NCBI RefSeq assembly: GCF_020497125.1
Contig: NC_059077.1
Span: 29,959,340-30,023,339 of the forward strand
DNA from: Mauremys mutica
Lineage: Eukaryota; Chordata; Testudines; Geoemydidae
Direction: 5' to 3'
DNA: 64,000 nucleotides
Shown: piece after piece, positions 1-12,839 of the stretch
Layout: each line of letters opens with the position of its first letter
How positions within the stretch are numbered: the stretch's first letter is position 1
Position numbers and translations under genes: made by a program
The notes under the pieces: generated by a model
What the model was told of the DNA's origin: nothing
Database searches by the model: none
Seen by the model: only the letters and a program-made list of their open reading frames with translations

Positions 1-61
1 GTAATTGAATAGGACTCTTTTTCACTGGACTGTTATGCTTCAGTTCCTACCTGAACCTTAT

Positions 62-470
62 CAACTTGGACCCACTGTCCCAGACAATCTCCCCATACAC
101 TACCCCTTAACAGTGCCACATTCCCAGTAGCTACTAGGGGAACCCAGGTCTGCCCTCTACACTGGATTCAAGCCCAGGGACCCTACAACGAGCAGTTATG
201 GTCTGCACAGTCCTATCCCTAACTGCTGTGTCTGTGGGCTACTTCCTACCTTAACTTCTCTCACTCTGAGAGTGACTGCAGTTTCTCTCTCTGCAGCCCC
301 CTTCTTCGCTCAGCTACTAGTTCCTGTCCAGCAGAGCCTCATCTCTAATTAGTCCTCACTGCACCCTGGCTCCTACTCCAGGTGCAGCCTAGGTAGCTAA
401 TTGGCCCCTGTAGCCACCTTAAACCCTTCAGGCCTTGTATGGGGTGGCCACCACATCACAGCTCCTCCTT
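62..470 (+). repeat. Probable LTR-derived fragment
   Basis: The C-rich stretch with CCCTCTACACTGGATTCAAG and CCTGTAGCCACCTTAAACCC resembles a turtle LTR-type interspersed repeat that I recognise only loosely. No TG...CA ends, target duplication or polyadenylation signal could be fixed, so the boundaries are approximate. The 101-codon open frame at 401-706 starts inside it and shows no recognisable domain. Confidence 0.3.
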
Positions 471-1964
471 TCTCCAAAGGTTCCCCAGTTCCTAATAAAG
501 CTAAAACCCTTCTCCAAACACCATTATCTTACCCATGCATTGAGACCCTGCAGTTCTGCTGTCTAACTGGTCCTGCACATGGAACTGGAAGCATTTCAGA
601 GAATCTTACTGTGGAAGTGCTGGACTTTAATCTCTTTCCTAGCCATTTAAATTTGGCCTCCAGTGCCTCTCTTTCAGGCAAAGAATATATATTCCAATAT
701 TTGTGAAGGATGTTGTGCACATATTTATTGTCCTTTGTGTTATTAATAAAATAACATCATAAAAAATTCACTAAGAATGGCTTAGGGAAAGGATCCCAAA
801 ATAAAATAGTATAATATTCAGGGTTTGGACATTCTTCTGAATTGTGATGCAAAACTCTGTGTCTAAAAATAAAATCTAATTTAAAAACATATGAAAGGCA
901 ATTTTTAGTATCCACCAAAAGATGAAAAAGCATCTCTGAATTCTACTTTATCTCATCTACTAATTTTTTTTCAAAAGTATTTTCAGCAGTCTAATTGGGA
1001 CTGCATTGAAGATCAAAATATTGATCATAACTTCTTAAAAAGGAGTCACATTATGTTACCAGGGCCGCTTGGGGCCTTCTTCTGAACTATAAATACACTG
1101 TGACCTTATTATTCATTGATAGCTAGATATTCTCAGGTTACAATCCTTGACCACATGGCACTTTGTCAGACTAACTAATGAAGGAACCCCTAATCTTTAC
1201 TTAATTGAATGACACTGAATAGAGTTTATCTAAGGTTACCTAATCTTAGCCACTGGAACAACTTGCATAATATCTAAGGTAATATTTAACCTCTTAATAG
1301 CCATATTGACATTTGGAAGCCTTATTGATTCATCTAAAATCCCATGTGTTATTTTTCTACGTGGTATGGCAATACTGTTGACTTGAAAGAATGTTTAATT
1401 ACCTCTTTTAATACACCTTTTAATACGGTAATATACTCTTCTCAGACGCAGTGTATATATCTCTTAGAAGTATTCTACTGTGACACAGAGATGCCTTCAT
1501 CTGAAAAATTCTGCTCAGATTGCACAGGAAAAGAACCTGGCTCATTAAAATGTATTTTTTCATCTGTATGTAAATACTGCATTTTCAAGACTTGAAAATA
1601 TAGAGAATTATTCTGAACTGTCAGTAGGGGAATGACTGGATGACTTAATTAGTCTTTTCCATGTCTAATTTCTATGATTTCATGAATGCAGAAGAAAATA
1701 CAATTTTTTTCTCTCTCTTTTCTCTTTCTACCATATTACACTTTTCAGTCAAGCACATAAGACATTCATAATTATGGCATATTAAGAAAACATGCGTAAA
1801 TCAAGACCTTACAGTAAATAAGTAAAGAGAGAGAGAACCAAATTCTACCACCCTTCTTTTGTCCCAAAGGCTATATTCTGTCCCAATTAAAATCCTATGT
1901 AACCAAATAGACTTCAATGGAATTTCATGGGGTGCAAACCAGTGCAAAATTTGATCCTTTATGT
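471..1964. other. AT-rich non-coding stretch, nothing recognised
   Basis: I see no exon, RNA gene or recognisable transposon here. The 83-codon frame at 1344-1595 has no recognisable motif and looks like chance. Confidence 0.5.
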
Positions 1965-2107
1965 CTTTACCTGGCCTGTGGTCCTAGTCCAATTAAGCAC
2001 CAAAGCACATGTTGAACTTTAAGCATGTAAGTAATTCCATTGATTTAAATCGGACTACTTACATGCTTAAAATTAAACACTGCTTAAGTACTTGCCTTGG
2101 CTGAGGG
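1965..2107. repeat. Short hairpin-forming interspersed repeat
   Basis: The arms around AAGCATGTAAGTAATTCCAT and CGGACTACTTACATGCTTAA are inverted copies meeting near 2045. Outer pieces (AATTAAGCAC and ACTGCTTAAGT) extend the inversion less exactly. It looks like one of the palindromic non-autonomous repeats scattered through sauropsid genomes. A related fragment (GTTAAGCATGCGGATAAG) occurs near 14641. No coding potential. Confidence 0.5.
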
Positions 2108-2199
2108 CTATTGCCTATGAAATGCATGGTCTCTGGCTTGACTCTGCATTCTTCCTCTTACGTGGCATCTCCATTAATGGAAGTTTGCAACCATGGTAG

Positions 2200-2985
2200 C
2201 TCATTTTGTACTATCCTTTGCTAATCTCTTTGTGGGTGAATAGACCTTTTGATCCACCCAGGATACTACATTTCCATCCAAGATCTTTTGTCTGCCTTGT
2301 ATTCTTCTGCCACCAACTTTTCTTGCCCGTAAACATGGGTTGCCCACTGAATCTCTTAAAATGTATCCTGCAAAGTGAATCTCTCTTTTCATAAGATCTC
2401 TAAATAGTGTTTGCAGAGTTCCAATAATCTCCAAAACTGTTTCGCTGGTTACGCACTCTATCCATGATATTTTCAGAACTCTTCCATAACAATAATTCAA
2501 AAGATAGTAGTTTATTTACTAGCAATTGTTTGGTGTCCATGTTTCACAGACATAATGTAACATAAACCAAATGTAAAGTTTTAAGAATCAGAATTCAGTC
2601 TTCAGATTCATGTCCCTTCTCATCAGAGGCTTATTCTTTCCGAATGTCTCTTTCACTCTTACTAATCTGGTGCTGATTTCAGGCTCTGATCTTCCATCTT
2701 CTGTAATGATGCTTCCTAAATAGCAATAAATTTTCATTTGCCTTACAGCTGTGCCATTCTCTGGAATCACATGGTTTCCCATGTTCCCTTCATACCTCCA
2801 TAGTTGTTGCCTTGTCCACATTCAACTCTACACCATATTCTTTGCCATATTCATATAAACTCCACTAACTTCTTCTGAATCAGCCAACAGCACTGTGTCA
2901 CTGGTATAGCAAGTGTTATTCACCCATTTTTCATTCCTCTTAATATCTTCTGTTTCTTCAGTTACTTTAATCAAACACTTGATTA
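2200..2985 (-). mobile_element. Old non-LTR retrotransposon, C-terminal half of the reverse transcriptase (RTE-like)
   Basis: Read on the minus strand, three broken frames lie in the right order. Around 2950-2850 is WVNNTCYTSDTVLLADSEE, a decayed version of the reverse-transcriptase catalytic box (normally YADD). Around 2740-2650 is YLGSIITEDGRSEPEI, the classic block that follows it. Around 2470-2250 is SWIECVTSETVLEIIG with HFAGYILRDS and GGRRIQGRQK, the C-terminal block. In intact family members this protein copies element RNA into DNA at a nicked target. Here the catalytic box reads TSDT and the frames are shifted and stopped, so it is dead. Family placement (RTE-like versus a related endonuclease/reverse-transcriptase clade) is inference. 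Confidence 0.65.
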
Positions 2986-3125
2986 TAATGGGAGATGAAA
3001 ATCTAATAGAAATCAAGAGAGGAGTGAGACAATATTGTATAACGTCACCAACTTTATTCAACATTAATAGCAAGTATTTGATTAAACTAATCAAAGAAAC
3101 AGGATAGGAGATTGAAAAAATGATG
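2986..3125 (+). mobile_element. Inverted upstream piece of the same LINE reverse transcriptase
   Basis: The plus strand encodes IKRGVRQYCITSPTLFNI, matching the reverse-transcriptase block RGVRQGCxLSPxLFN that lies just upstream of the YADD box. It continues to YLIKLIKETG. The neighbouring minus-strand piece starts with CLIKVTEETEDI, so the two halves overlap by about a dozen residues and face in opposite directions. They appear to be one element rearranged head to head. Confidence 0.6.
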
Positions 3126-3126
3126 G

Positions 3127-3452
3127 ATCTGTCCAAAGTTAAATTTACCAGCTAGCATAGACGTACTCACACTTGCTGTCATTGAGCTAATGCACTCAAA
3201 ACAGTAGTATAGCTGCAGTAGCATGGGCAGCCGTGAGCAGTGGCACAAGCAGTGGCCTTGAGTACAAACCCAGCTGGACCCTGTGGTAACATACTCACGG
3301 AGGCTAGCCTGTGCATCTCCTTACCACTACTCATGCTAATGAAGTTACACTATTCTTTTTAGAGTGCTAGCTGAATGAGAGCTAGCGTGAGTATGTCTAC
3401 TCGACTTGGGAATCGCACTCCTAGTTCCAAGTGTAGGCATAGCCACAGATTA
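3127..3452. repeat. Degenerate hAT-like MITE
   Basis: Inverted segments carry GCTAGC and ACTCAC motifs (near 3152, 3300 and 3382), and the right end reads CAAGTGTAGGCATAGCCAC, similar to the GTGTAGAC ends of other MITEs in this window. The left end and target duplication are not clear. Confidence 0.35.
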
Positions 3453-4295
3453 TTTGCAGGGAAGATGTGGTTAATAGCAAGAAGCCACAGAATGCCTCGA
3501 GTAGCATTCCATAGCCTCTATCCAAGGGGAAATTAGCCTTGAAGTTGTGACCAACTTTTGTGGCTGTGTGGCCTCAGGAAGCTATCATCACTGACTATTT
3601 GTATGATATACTGTGGCCAAATTTTTTCAACACATTGTGTAAAGTTGGATGCTCCAGTCCATGCTTGCACTTTAGATCAGCCTGCTAAATGCAGAATTGG
3701 GTGCTTAACTTTAAACATCAGCATTAGAGAACTTTGGCCAGCTGTCTATATTTGAATAAATCCATTTTTCCATATACAAATAATTACAGTGCAAAGTAAG
3801 GTCTATGGGAATTATATAACTCGCATTACATAATTATAACAAAACTAGAAGTTTCTGAACTATCACTCACACAAACTCTTCAAATATTGATCCTCTCCAC
3901 TTAGATCGTGATGATAGTTATTTCACTGCTTTAACATCTTTCTCTGCTGTCAAAATAAAGAACAGAGTCTGTCTCCGGTTTGTTTTACTAAAACAGAAAA
4001 GCTGACAACCTCAGAACTCCAGTCTGCTTAAAACCTTTTTATGTGCCTATACTCTTCTCAGCAAGCACAGTTCTTATTTTTAATTTTCTCACTTTCACAT
4101 TTCTTTGCTAGCTTCTGAGACAGACTTTGTGGTGCACATTAATATTACATTTCATCTTTGACAGGCCACTGCAGAATTCCTTGCATTTCATGTGACTAAG
4201 CTTTAATTTGCGAACAGCTTCTTGCCATCAAAAATGCTTCTAATTCTTCTCTCAAACAATATAAAATCAACCCAGTTACCATGGAAGTGCAAGTT
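3453..4295. other. No gene seen
   Basis: AT-rich sequence with only short chance frames. A weak fragment resembling the CATGCTTAAC-type short repeat lies near 3650-3740. Confidence 0.45.
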
Positions 4296-4323
4296 GTGTG
4301 TGTGTGTGTGTGTGTATATATAT
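4296..4323. repeat. (TG)n(TA)n microsatellite
   Basis: A compound dinucleotide run: about eleven TG units followed directly by about four TA units. Confidence 0.9.
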
Positions 4324-5982
4324 CTTCAGTAGAAGAATTAAAAAGGAAAACAAAAGGAAACTGAATTAGCTGACAGATGTTAATCAGCTGAAAACTTGAG
4401 GCTCAAATTGGGGTCAAAAATGTGAGTAATACAGCTTTGTGAGTCTTCCTGCTGTTTTGGTTAGAGTGAATATAGGATCCACAGGGGTCCATCTGACTCT
4501 GTACCACATTCATGTGACCTCTGTGGCAGTAGTACGATAGACTGATTGATTTGCAGCCCTGGATAAGGACATCTAACCTCAGGGTCAGATTAAGGCATAG
4601 GGACTATAGACTCCTGGAGCCATATGATTACACCAGAATTTCAGCTTTAATTTTTAACAAAGATAGAAATAAAGCCCTCCTGGTTGTGAAGTAAAGCTTG
4701 AAAATATAACCCAAGTGGGACAAATGCAATGATTTTTTACCTGACAGCATGAACCAAAAACCCAGGGAGGTGTGAGCATTCCCATGCATCTGAATGGGGT
4801 GTTAACTCCAAGACCCATTGGTCTGGGGGGCCCACCAGCATCACTCCAGAATAGAACTCTGTGTGTGGCAGGAGAAGAGTGGAATGGAATCAGCCAGCCC
4901 ACCCATGTAGGTACATCTCAGCTAAGTAGTGGGGAGGCTCTGCTGCCACCCTGGTTTTTCTAGAAGAATTCCCATCTGCTCCTGAGGGGAAGCAGCCCTG
5001 CCACCTTCCTGGGGGCACAAGGAAGTCCCATGACACTGCCCATCTCTTTGGAAGGTAAGGGGGCCCTTTATCATAAACACTCCAAGAGGGAAGGGCAAGT
5101 CTATAAAAGAGGCCTGTTGTCAAGGTGTGCAACCCTGTCTAATCTGGGCTTCCTGTATAGCAGCAAACAGCAGTCTAGACTAGGCCGTGACCACTCCGGA
5201 ATCTGGTTAACAGAAGTCAGAGCTGGAGGAGATCCATTGGATTATCTAGGATCTGACCCAGCAAAATGCTGATCACCATTTGAAGGATGTTCAGCATCCT
5301 CATTTTCCACTGAATTTCCTATGTGCTGTAAAGTCAGTATGTGAAATCACTCAGAGTTGAAGAAACTCGGCCCCTCCCAGGATCAGTCCCCTAGTCCACC
5401 CACTTGCAAGTGGTAGTTGTATTTCCCATAAAGGGGGTAGACCATATCAGATGTAAACTAGCACTACATTTGTTCTAAGATGAAATGCTAACTCCGAACT
5501 GTTGACAGTATACATTATTGATTTCCATTTAAGACCACACTTTATCCTAATTTATGTGTTTTAAAACTCTTCTTTCACAATAAAGCATAATTTTATAAAT
5601 GTCATATTTATATTGGAAACGTGTCACTCTGGAATTAGTCTTTTATATCAAGTGAATGGGGTGCTTGTTAGTATGTACTCTAGATTTCAGATAAATTTTC
5701 CACTATTCTTACTATCAATGAAAAAAAAACTTTAAAACTATGCATTAGACCCATATATAAGTGAGAAGAGACTGACTTTTGAAAGCTTATCACCTCAACC
5801 AATGGTGGGTCTTTAAATCACAAATAGAGCTTTTCCTGTCTTTTGTAACTGCTTTAGATATATTCTGCAGAACTTCAAAGGGTTTTTGTTTACTCAGCAC
5901 CTACATGTTAATTGCAAGTTTACTTGTAAAGGGAGCAGGAGGATTAATATACAAATTAAAAAGTATGAAGAGCAGCAACTTC
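4324..5982. other. No gene seen
   Basis: Frames at 4654-4902, 4772-4963, 4890-5132 and 5030-5272 overlap on opposite strands and carry no recognisable motif. No transposon was identified with confidence. Confidence 0.4.
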
Positions 5983-6006
5983 CCTGGGAAATCATGATTT
6001 CCCAGG
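5983..6006. repeat. Perfect 24-bp palindrome
   Basis: CCTGGGAAATCA is followed without a spacer by its exact reverse complement, TGATTTCCCAGG. It could extrude a cruciform or be bound by a symmetric dimer. No surrounding element was recognised. Confidence 0.9.
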
Positions 6007-6259
6007 TATCTTATTTTTTGATGTACAATGAAATTCTGTGATATCTCTCCAACCACTATATAGTTTCTAAATTTATTGCATTAATGTTATAAATTAGGTT
6101 GCCTGTCTCACCAAAGACTCTGCTGAATTTGAGAAGAGCCAAATATGCAAGATGAGACTACTCTCTGAATTTTCATATTTAAATAAAATGTATTGCTGCA
6201 TATATCTACCTCTTTCAGGTCAGTCTTACTTCTTTACATTAACTTCATTGATATCTGTA

Positions 6260-7487
6260 CTGCAGAGGATACATAACTATGGAAGGAACATGTAGATCCT
6301 GTTTGCTTTGCCCTGAAGAGGACTGAGACCCCATCTAATACCTTTCCAGATTTGTTTATCTTACCCTAGACCCACCTTTTCCTTGTCAAACCTCACAACA
6401 TCATTTAAAGAGGAAGATGGAAGCCTCCTCTGGGCCTTGGACTCTTACCTATTCTTGAATCTGCCTTCCCCACATGTGACTCCCTGATCTTGGCTTGAAC
6501 TGGGGGCCAGATGGTCCCACATCTTATGTAGAGCAGCCCCAAGACAGCTAGATTCCCTTTAAATTATAATTTGGGCCATGAAGTATGGGTTACCTAAGGA
6601 GGTGGTGGAATCTCCTTCCTTAGAGGTTTTTAAATTCAGGCTTGACAAAGCCCTGGCTGGGATGATTTAGTTGAGGATTGGTCCTGCTTTGAGCAGGGGG
6701 TTGGACTGGATGACCTCCTGAGGTCCCTTCCAACCCTGATATTCTATGATCTCTCTGTGTACCGTCTCAGGTCTCAGTCCTCGTGCCTTTACCTGTGCCA
6801 AGGTGGAATTCCACAATTGTCCAATTCCTAGACTGGGCCCTGTATTACAGTACCCTGTATATCAACTGTGTTTATCCATCAGTTCTGACTTCAGGCCCCT
6901 CTAGTTCTTCCTTTTGGTATACACTGTGATCAGTAGTGTACAGCTATCAGACAGGCTTTTTAAAAATAAAAATATTGTTTATTTAGCAGTAGGAAAAAAG
7001 CAGTTAGAGAAAAATGATTTTTAAAACAACAGAGAACGCATCTCTCTCTTACCTAAAGCCCTACCATTGTTGATGGCAAGCTTTGCTTCTCCCAACAACC
7101 GTAATGGGTCCTTGTGTTTGTCTGGTTCCCCCAAAAAACTCACTCTCTCTTGAGAGAGTGGGTCCTTTTTAAACCTTGCTATAGTTCTTTGGTTCTTCTG
7201 TTTTCCCAGGCTTTGGGTCTTCTGGTCAAACCAAGTCCTCTAGGCTCAGCCAGAGACTGAGCCAGAGTCCTGAGAGCCATTGGCTCTGACATTGTCCATT
7301 AAAAACTCTCGAGAGTTTGTTGAGGGATGTTTTATCTTAAGCCATCCTTTTCCTTCCTGCCTGTTTTTCCAGACAGTCTTGTTGAGTTAAACCAATTAGT
7401 CATACAGTAAGCATCCCAATAAGCAGGCCAACATAATTATTCATAAATTATTACAGAACCAATCCAAATCGATTTCAGGGTCCATCA
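6260..7487 (-). mobile_element. Probable antisense LTR-type repeat, split by a CR1 tail
   Basis: The right edge reads GGTCCATCACA, so on the minus strand the repeat opens with TGTGATGGACC, an LTR-like TG start similar to the solo LTR at 25537. The middle contains two short palindromes (7141-7160 and 7303-7318). A CR1 3' end sits inside at 6585-6750. The left end is not resolved and no target duplication was found, so class and length are uncertain. Confidence 0.35.
6585..6750 (+). mobile_element. CR1 LINE 3' end, truncated
   Basis: The sequence encodes the very end of CR1 ORF2 ([26 protein letters not shown], starting at GGTTACCTAAGGAGGTGG) and then the 3' UTR with GACCTCCTGAGGTCCCTTCC and the terminal ATTCTATGAT. 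It is cut short at its 5' side, as is usual for CR1 copies made by target-primed reverse transcription. The UTR is nearly the same as the tail of the SINE at 29871. Confidence 0.85.
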
Positions 7488-9030
7488 CACATTTTTCTGA
7501 TCTTACATTTTCCAGCTAGTTAGGAGCAGCCAGATATTTGGGATATTCACAGGAAATACAGACTACACCCATGGTGTTCAGTGGCACAATTTAGGTTCTT
7601 CCTTCACTGACACACTCAGGCGTGAATGAAGGAACAGAAACTTCTTAGTTTAGATGAGGTTGATGACCCAGAGATTACATTTCTTGCAGCAGCTTGCTGC
7701 AGCTGTAATTACGATGACCTTTCAAGTTCAGAAAATATGTAGGCATCTGCATTCTGAGTATTCTAAAGATGATAACTCAGCACTTGAGTAGCAGACATCA
7801 ACATACATTATTACATTCATTACAATGCTCAGATATTCTCTTTCTGCCTCACAATACAAGAAAGGAAAGGGCTTGATCTTAAAATAAATTAGGAGCAAAA
7901 TGCACATGCAATCATGTGCCCAATTTGTTCACATAATTACTGCAGTTATGCATTCTGATTGGACAATTGCACACAAAATAATCATAACTGGCGATCCGTG
8001 CATCCCTTGTGTATACTGTTAGCCCATGTCCCATGCCATCATGTTAAATCCACATGCAAGTCAGATATACAGTCTGTTCCTTCTGTTTGTAGGATATGGG
8101 GCCTTCACTGTAAGATATACTAGTAGTGACCACAGGCACTAGGAGGTGACAGCTAATCTCAATACTGTGTTTATTTCAATAAAAGTTGCATCTTGAAGCC
8201 TTTAAGTTCAAACACTTGTCTGAGAGTTTCAATGGTGCTATTGCAAATGACATCTGGAAGTTCACACTTGAGAGCTTATCTGTAGTATTTAGCTATTTCA
8301 ATATAAAGAATTGTCTTTACTCTTTAGGAAGCATCTGGGAGAAGTAAGTTACATCAGCATTGCTCATTTTCACAATACCTGTTTAAATAGTAAGCTAAAA
8401 CCCCTAGCCTACTCCATTTTTTCTCAGTAGTGCTCCTAGTCAAATAAATCAATTACTGATTATCTTTCATCTTCTTTCCTTAGATCAAAGAGAAGTCAGT
8501 AGAGCGATGTCTATATCCAGTGGCTAAGTATCTAGCCCCAGTATACATAACATACATGCTCAACAAAATAAGCCTGAGTTATTGAATCAGAAGAATAATG
8601 GAAGTGTAGAACTGGAAGAGGAAAGTGTAGGACTGCTGTCCCCTGGTAATCCAGTAGAATTTCACTCTTCCATGAGCACATGCGTGACCATTGGAAGGAG
8701 GCTGGAGTGGAGGTGCTGGTGGATATAGCCCATGGCAGCATGACTCCTGAGAGAGCCATTCCTTTTTTGGCACATGAGGTAGGCTCCTGGGGATTAGTCC
8801 GAACAACAGATCTTCTAGTTGGATGCCCTGAGATCCACTAGGTTGACAAGGGGACAAGATTCCTTTCAAGTCTCAAGATCCACATGGTTAGATCCCAGGC
8901 TCCGTGCTCATCTGCATAGTGTTTTTCCCTCCAATGGATTTTTCCTTGGGGTAGGAAATTATCTGACCCTGAATCAAGTAGTTAGTTAAATCTTGCTAGC
9001 TTTTGAATACAGATGGTAAGATTCTAATCT
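7488..9030. other. No gene seen
   Basis: Mixed-composition sequence. The short minus-strand frames around 8532-8869 overlap each other and show no domain. Confidence 0.4.
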
Positions 9031-9362
9031 CCATTAAATTGGTGTCAACTCAGAGCAACTCCACTAACGGAAGCTGCTCCAGAACTTCACCCAAATAAAT
9101 GAGATCAGAATCTGACCCAAATGTGTTTGTTATACTTACTGGATGGAATATTATAATTTCATTAAGACATAAAATAAATCTATTCATTCTGATTAATGAA
9201 TAGCCATGTAAACCTACTGCTGTGACATTATAATCACTACTAGCAAGTGTTAGCCTGATTCTATTCTGTCTTAAAACAGTAAAACATCAGTCACTTTGCT
9301 GAAGTCAATGGAGCTACTCCAGTGTGAAACTGCAGTGAATGTGAACAGAGTCAGGCCTTCTT
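9030..9362. repeat. Short degenerate interspersed repeats
   Basis: Two pieces, near 9040-9125 and 9287-9360, carry GAAGTCAATGGAGCTACTCC or GAGATCAGAATCTGACCC. These motifs recur widely in sauropsid DNA; a reverse-orientation relative lies at 34024-34105. Boundaries and class are uncertain. Confidence 0.4.
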
Positions 9363-9786
9363 TATTTATAGCAACAACCTTATAATTTATCTGCTTTACC
9401 TATGTTTGCCGTATGGCTTTTGATTTACACACAGCTCACTTATATTCAGTCATACTGAAATGAAGCAGTGTAAATTCTGCACTGTTGATTAAGAGCAGCA
9501 GTATCAGTGTCCAGTTTGATAGAGCATTTTTTCTGAGCTTATGCTCCTCCTTATCTGTATGCATAGCCATTCTCTTCAGCCTGAATATATGAGGGTTAAC
9601 TTGAGACAAATCTCATGTGGCTGAGGCTCACACGATCCTGGCCACCTGATATTACCATTACTCTTTTTGCATCTCCTGGCATAAATGAAAAACTTGGCCA
9701 CCTGATATCCCTCTATTCTCTTTTCCAGAACCTCCTCGGGTTATTGATATTGCTGTCTAGCAGCACATGTTGAAATACCAGTAACA

Positions 9787-10060
9787 CAAGGGTTCTCAAA
9801 CTTTTTCATTGTGTGCACTACATCTATATAGAAATATTGTCTTATGGACCAATTTCCCTCTCATTCATGATTGTGAAAACCACCTCCCTCCACTGCATAA
9901 CATCCTTCTGGCAGATACAGCAATCGTCTACGTGGAAAAGTACCATAGGAAAGCAATGAATGCATTTTTATATGCTTTTAATGTAATTTAGCAGGGAGAG
10001 GCAAGCAACAAAGCCAGCACAATTTGACCAGTTAGAACTCTGAAAACAATTGTTTGTGAA
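9787..10060. repeat. Possible old hAT (Charlie-like) fragment
   Basis: The left edge GGGTTCTCAAACTTTTTCA resembles the CAGTGGTTCTCAAAC ends of hAT elements. The right side (GTGAACAACTGGTTTA) is only weakly complementary. The 60-codon open frame at 9809-9991 lies inside and has no transposase motif. Confidence 0.3.
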
Positions 10061-12839
10061 CAACTGGTTTAGCAGATCTCAAAAGGAACAATTCTGAATA
10101 AATGTGTTCTTGTGTTCAGAGGCTGACATGAGAAGATTAGTTTATGTAAAGAGGAAAGAGAAACCAGTCATGGCAAAGAAGTTTGAGGGGATTTTTTAAT
10201 TATTTACCAAGAGAGATCTTTGTATTCATTATGGTTAATGGAGGGAGTACCTCCTTGATTTACGCTATTGCAATCCCATTATTTTCAATAGGATTTCAAT
10301 GGCTTAACAGAGAGCGTAGTTTGAGTTCATCTTATTTTTCTCATTCTAACCATTTATGTCTGATTTTCAGAGGTGAAATGAGTGCTCAGAGCCTCTGATA
10401 ATCTGGCTATTTGCTGAATTGGAGAGCAAACCTCTAACAATTTCCACTTGTGTGATCTACTGTGGTATTTCCACTTGGCTTCCTAAACGAAGACAGGGGA
10501 GAAAGGTGTGCGAGTGACTTTTCCCCTATAAGTCACTGGCTCACTTGCAGCCCGAAACAGTAATAGCCATTCTCATTATTCTCCAAAGGTAAGTGTTATA
10601 GTCGATACCCATTCTTGGGTTCTCAAGGCTCAGGTGTGAGAGGCTGGAAGCTCACTAACAAGCTGAGAACTCAGGAACCACACAAGAGTCACTGTCATTC
10701 AACTGAAGGGTTAAGTAGAATGTGCCAAGTCCTCAACTACCCAGTTCCTTTTCTTCCACAGAGAAGACATGAGCTTAACAAGTGTCTGCCTTTTACTGAA
10801 GGTAGAGTGGAGTGCTCTCTGTTCTAATTAGCGATAGGATCTCTTGTCTGTGTGAAGGTTATTGCTATATGTGGCTTTACAGTACAGGAATAGCCCACCT
10901 TACTTTTAACAGGTGACTTTAAAAACTATGAGATAGCCGCAGACATCTTATCTCTTTCTGCTTTGCACAAAAGCAGCTTCAAAACGGAGAGTTTGCTGAG
11001 TTGGATGCTGGTGTTTCTCTCATTTATTTTGCGTTTGGAAGTTCACTGTAGAAACGATTATTATTCCACTATGACTCCTCTAAGGGGTTGGGGGGAATAA
11101 CTGGGCAGTGTTTATAAAAAGAGAGAGAGAAGGAACAATGTAATGACTGGTTTTACCTGACAATAATAACACAGTCAACTTTTGAGCTCTATGTATTTTC
11201 AAAGCCTCTGAAGGCTTGTAACCTCCCCTGATGAAAAAGAAAGTCCCCATCATAAAGGATAAGGGATTATGGACACTATTCAAATAACAGATAAAGAGCT
11301 ACACCTTGAAAGAAAAAGATAACAGTATCAGTAGCAGAATGAATGGAATCTTGAGAGTTGAAGGATTGTTGCTGGGGGCAAGTGTTTCTGGGGCACCCCA
11401 AAGATAACATCTTCAAGCAAATTACTATGATAGCATCTCTACCATGAGCTTTCACCTTATTACATAGTTTGATACAACTAGATAGTCCAGGAATAAAATC
11501 ATATACACTGATTGCTCAACTACTTCTTTCACAAATCGGAATCTAAATAGGCTCAGTGAACATTGTGAACCTGATGGATATGTTACATGACACCTCCCAT
11601 GGCCAACTGGTCTGTTGTCTTTTTAGGGAGGCAATGGGAAAATGCCTGTTGTTTGACCCAGGCCTGGCATGCTAGAAGGCAATAGAAATGTTTTCTGTGG
11701 AAAATGCTGAAAGGGAATCTCAGGCACAGAACACAGTCAGAAAAGTGCTCCAGATAAACAATGGACCTTTCAAGCAAACTGTCAGGTACTTGAGAATGTT
11801 ACTGATGTGTTAAGGTGGATGGATCTTTCAATAAGAGGTGTTGTATAAAGCCCTGGTGTGCCCATCCTGTGATAATGGGGAGCACAATGAATGTGCTTTT
11901 GGAGCAGGCAGAGTAAATTTCCAGGAAAGACTGGGACAAATAATGGGAGTAGGCATAAACCAACTAATAAAAGTGTGGCAGGAAAACTTTACGTTCCCTG
12001 CCACCGGACCAAGAAGTACATAGAGAGAAGAACTTAGCAGAAGCAATGGCTTTGTGTAATCCTCACTCTCTCAGGGCTAGCACCCTGATCCAAAGACAAG
12101 TAGTTGCACTAGTTTAATGAAGTTAGTTTAAAAACACATCTTTAGTTAAACTGGTACAATGTTGTGTGTAGATCAAGCTTTGATCAAGGGGATTCAGTTC
12201 AGGAATGGATTTCTAGAGAAAATCAGACTAATCCAAGGTCTGGCCACTTTGCCAGTATGCTGCAAGACCTTGCTTTTTGAGAAAGCATCTCCACACTGAT
12301 GATAGCAACTTAAAATAATTATTCCTTATCCAAAGAAGAGAAAACAGCAGAAAACCACCTGTAATCTAGTGCTCCCAAATGCAGATTTCATTTAAATTGG
12401 AAGCAGTTAGACATTTTGGTGATGGGGCTACAAGAAACCTTTTGATTAATACATATGTGGTAGGTATAGGAGCAGCAGGAGCACACTCATCAGATCTAGT
12501 GTGTCATAGAAAACTTAGTTCAGCTAAAGTTGTACTGTGAACATTCACAGGGAACGAATGAGCATGATGGAATGTATGGAGATGCATTAATTCTGGCTTT
12601 TTCTACCTTTGGAGTGCCTCAGTTTGCAACTTTATAATTCTTTTAACACACTCTTTTTCAGTATGGAATTATTTGTACAACAACATACCATACATGTACA
12701 TGGTACTGCACAGAAATATAAGAGAAAGTTCCTGACCAGTATAAATTAGACATCACACCAGGCAATGCAACTGCAGATAATGGGAAGGCTGGAGAAGAGA
12801 AAATTATAGTAGTCTATTTGAGAAAAGACCATGACATTA
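10061..12839. other. No gene seen
   Basis: About 2.8 kb with only short overlapping frames (10183-10398, 10615-10827, 11583-11777, 11828-12046), none with a recognisable motif, splice pattern or repeat family. Confidence 0.4.
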
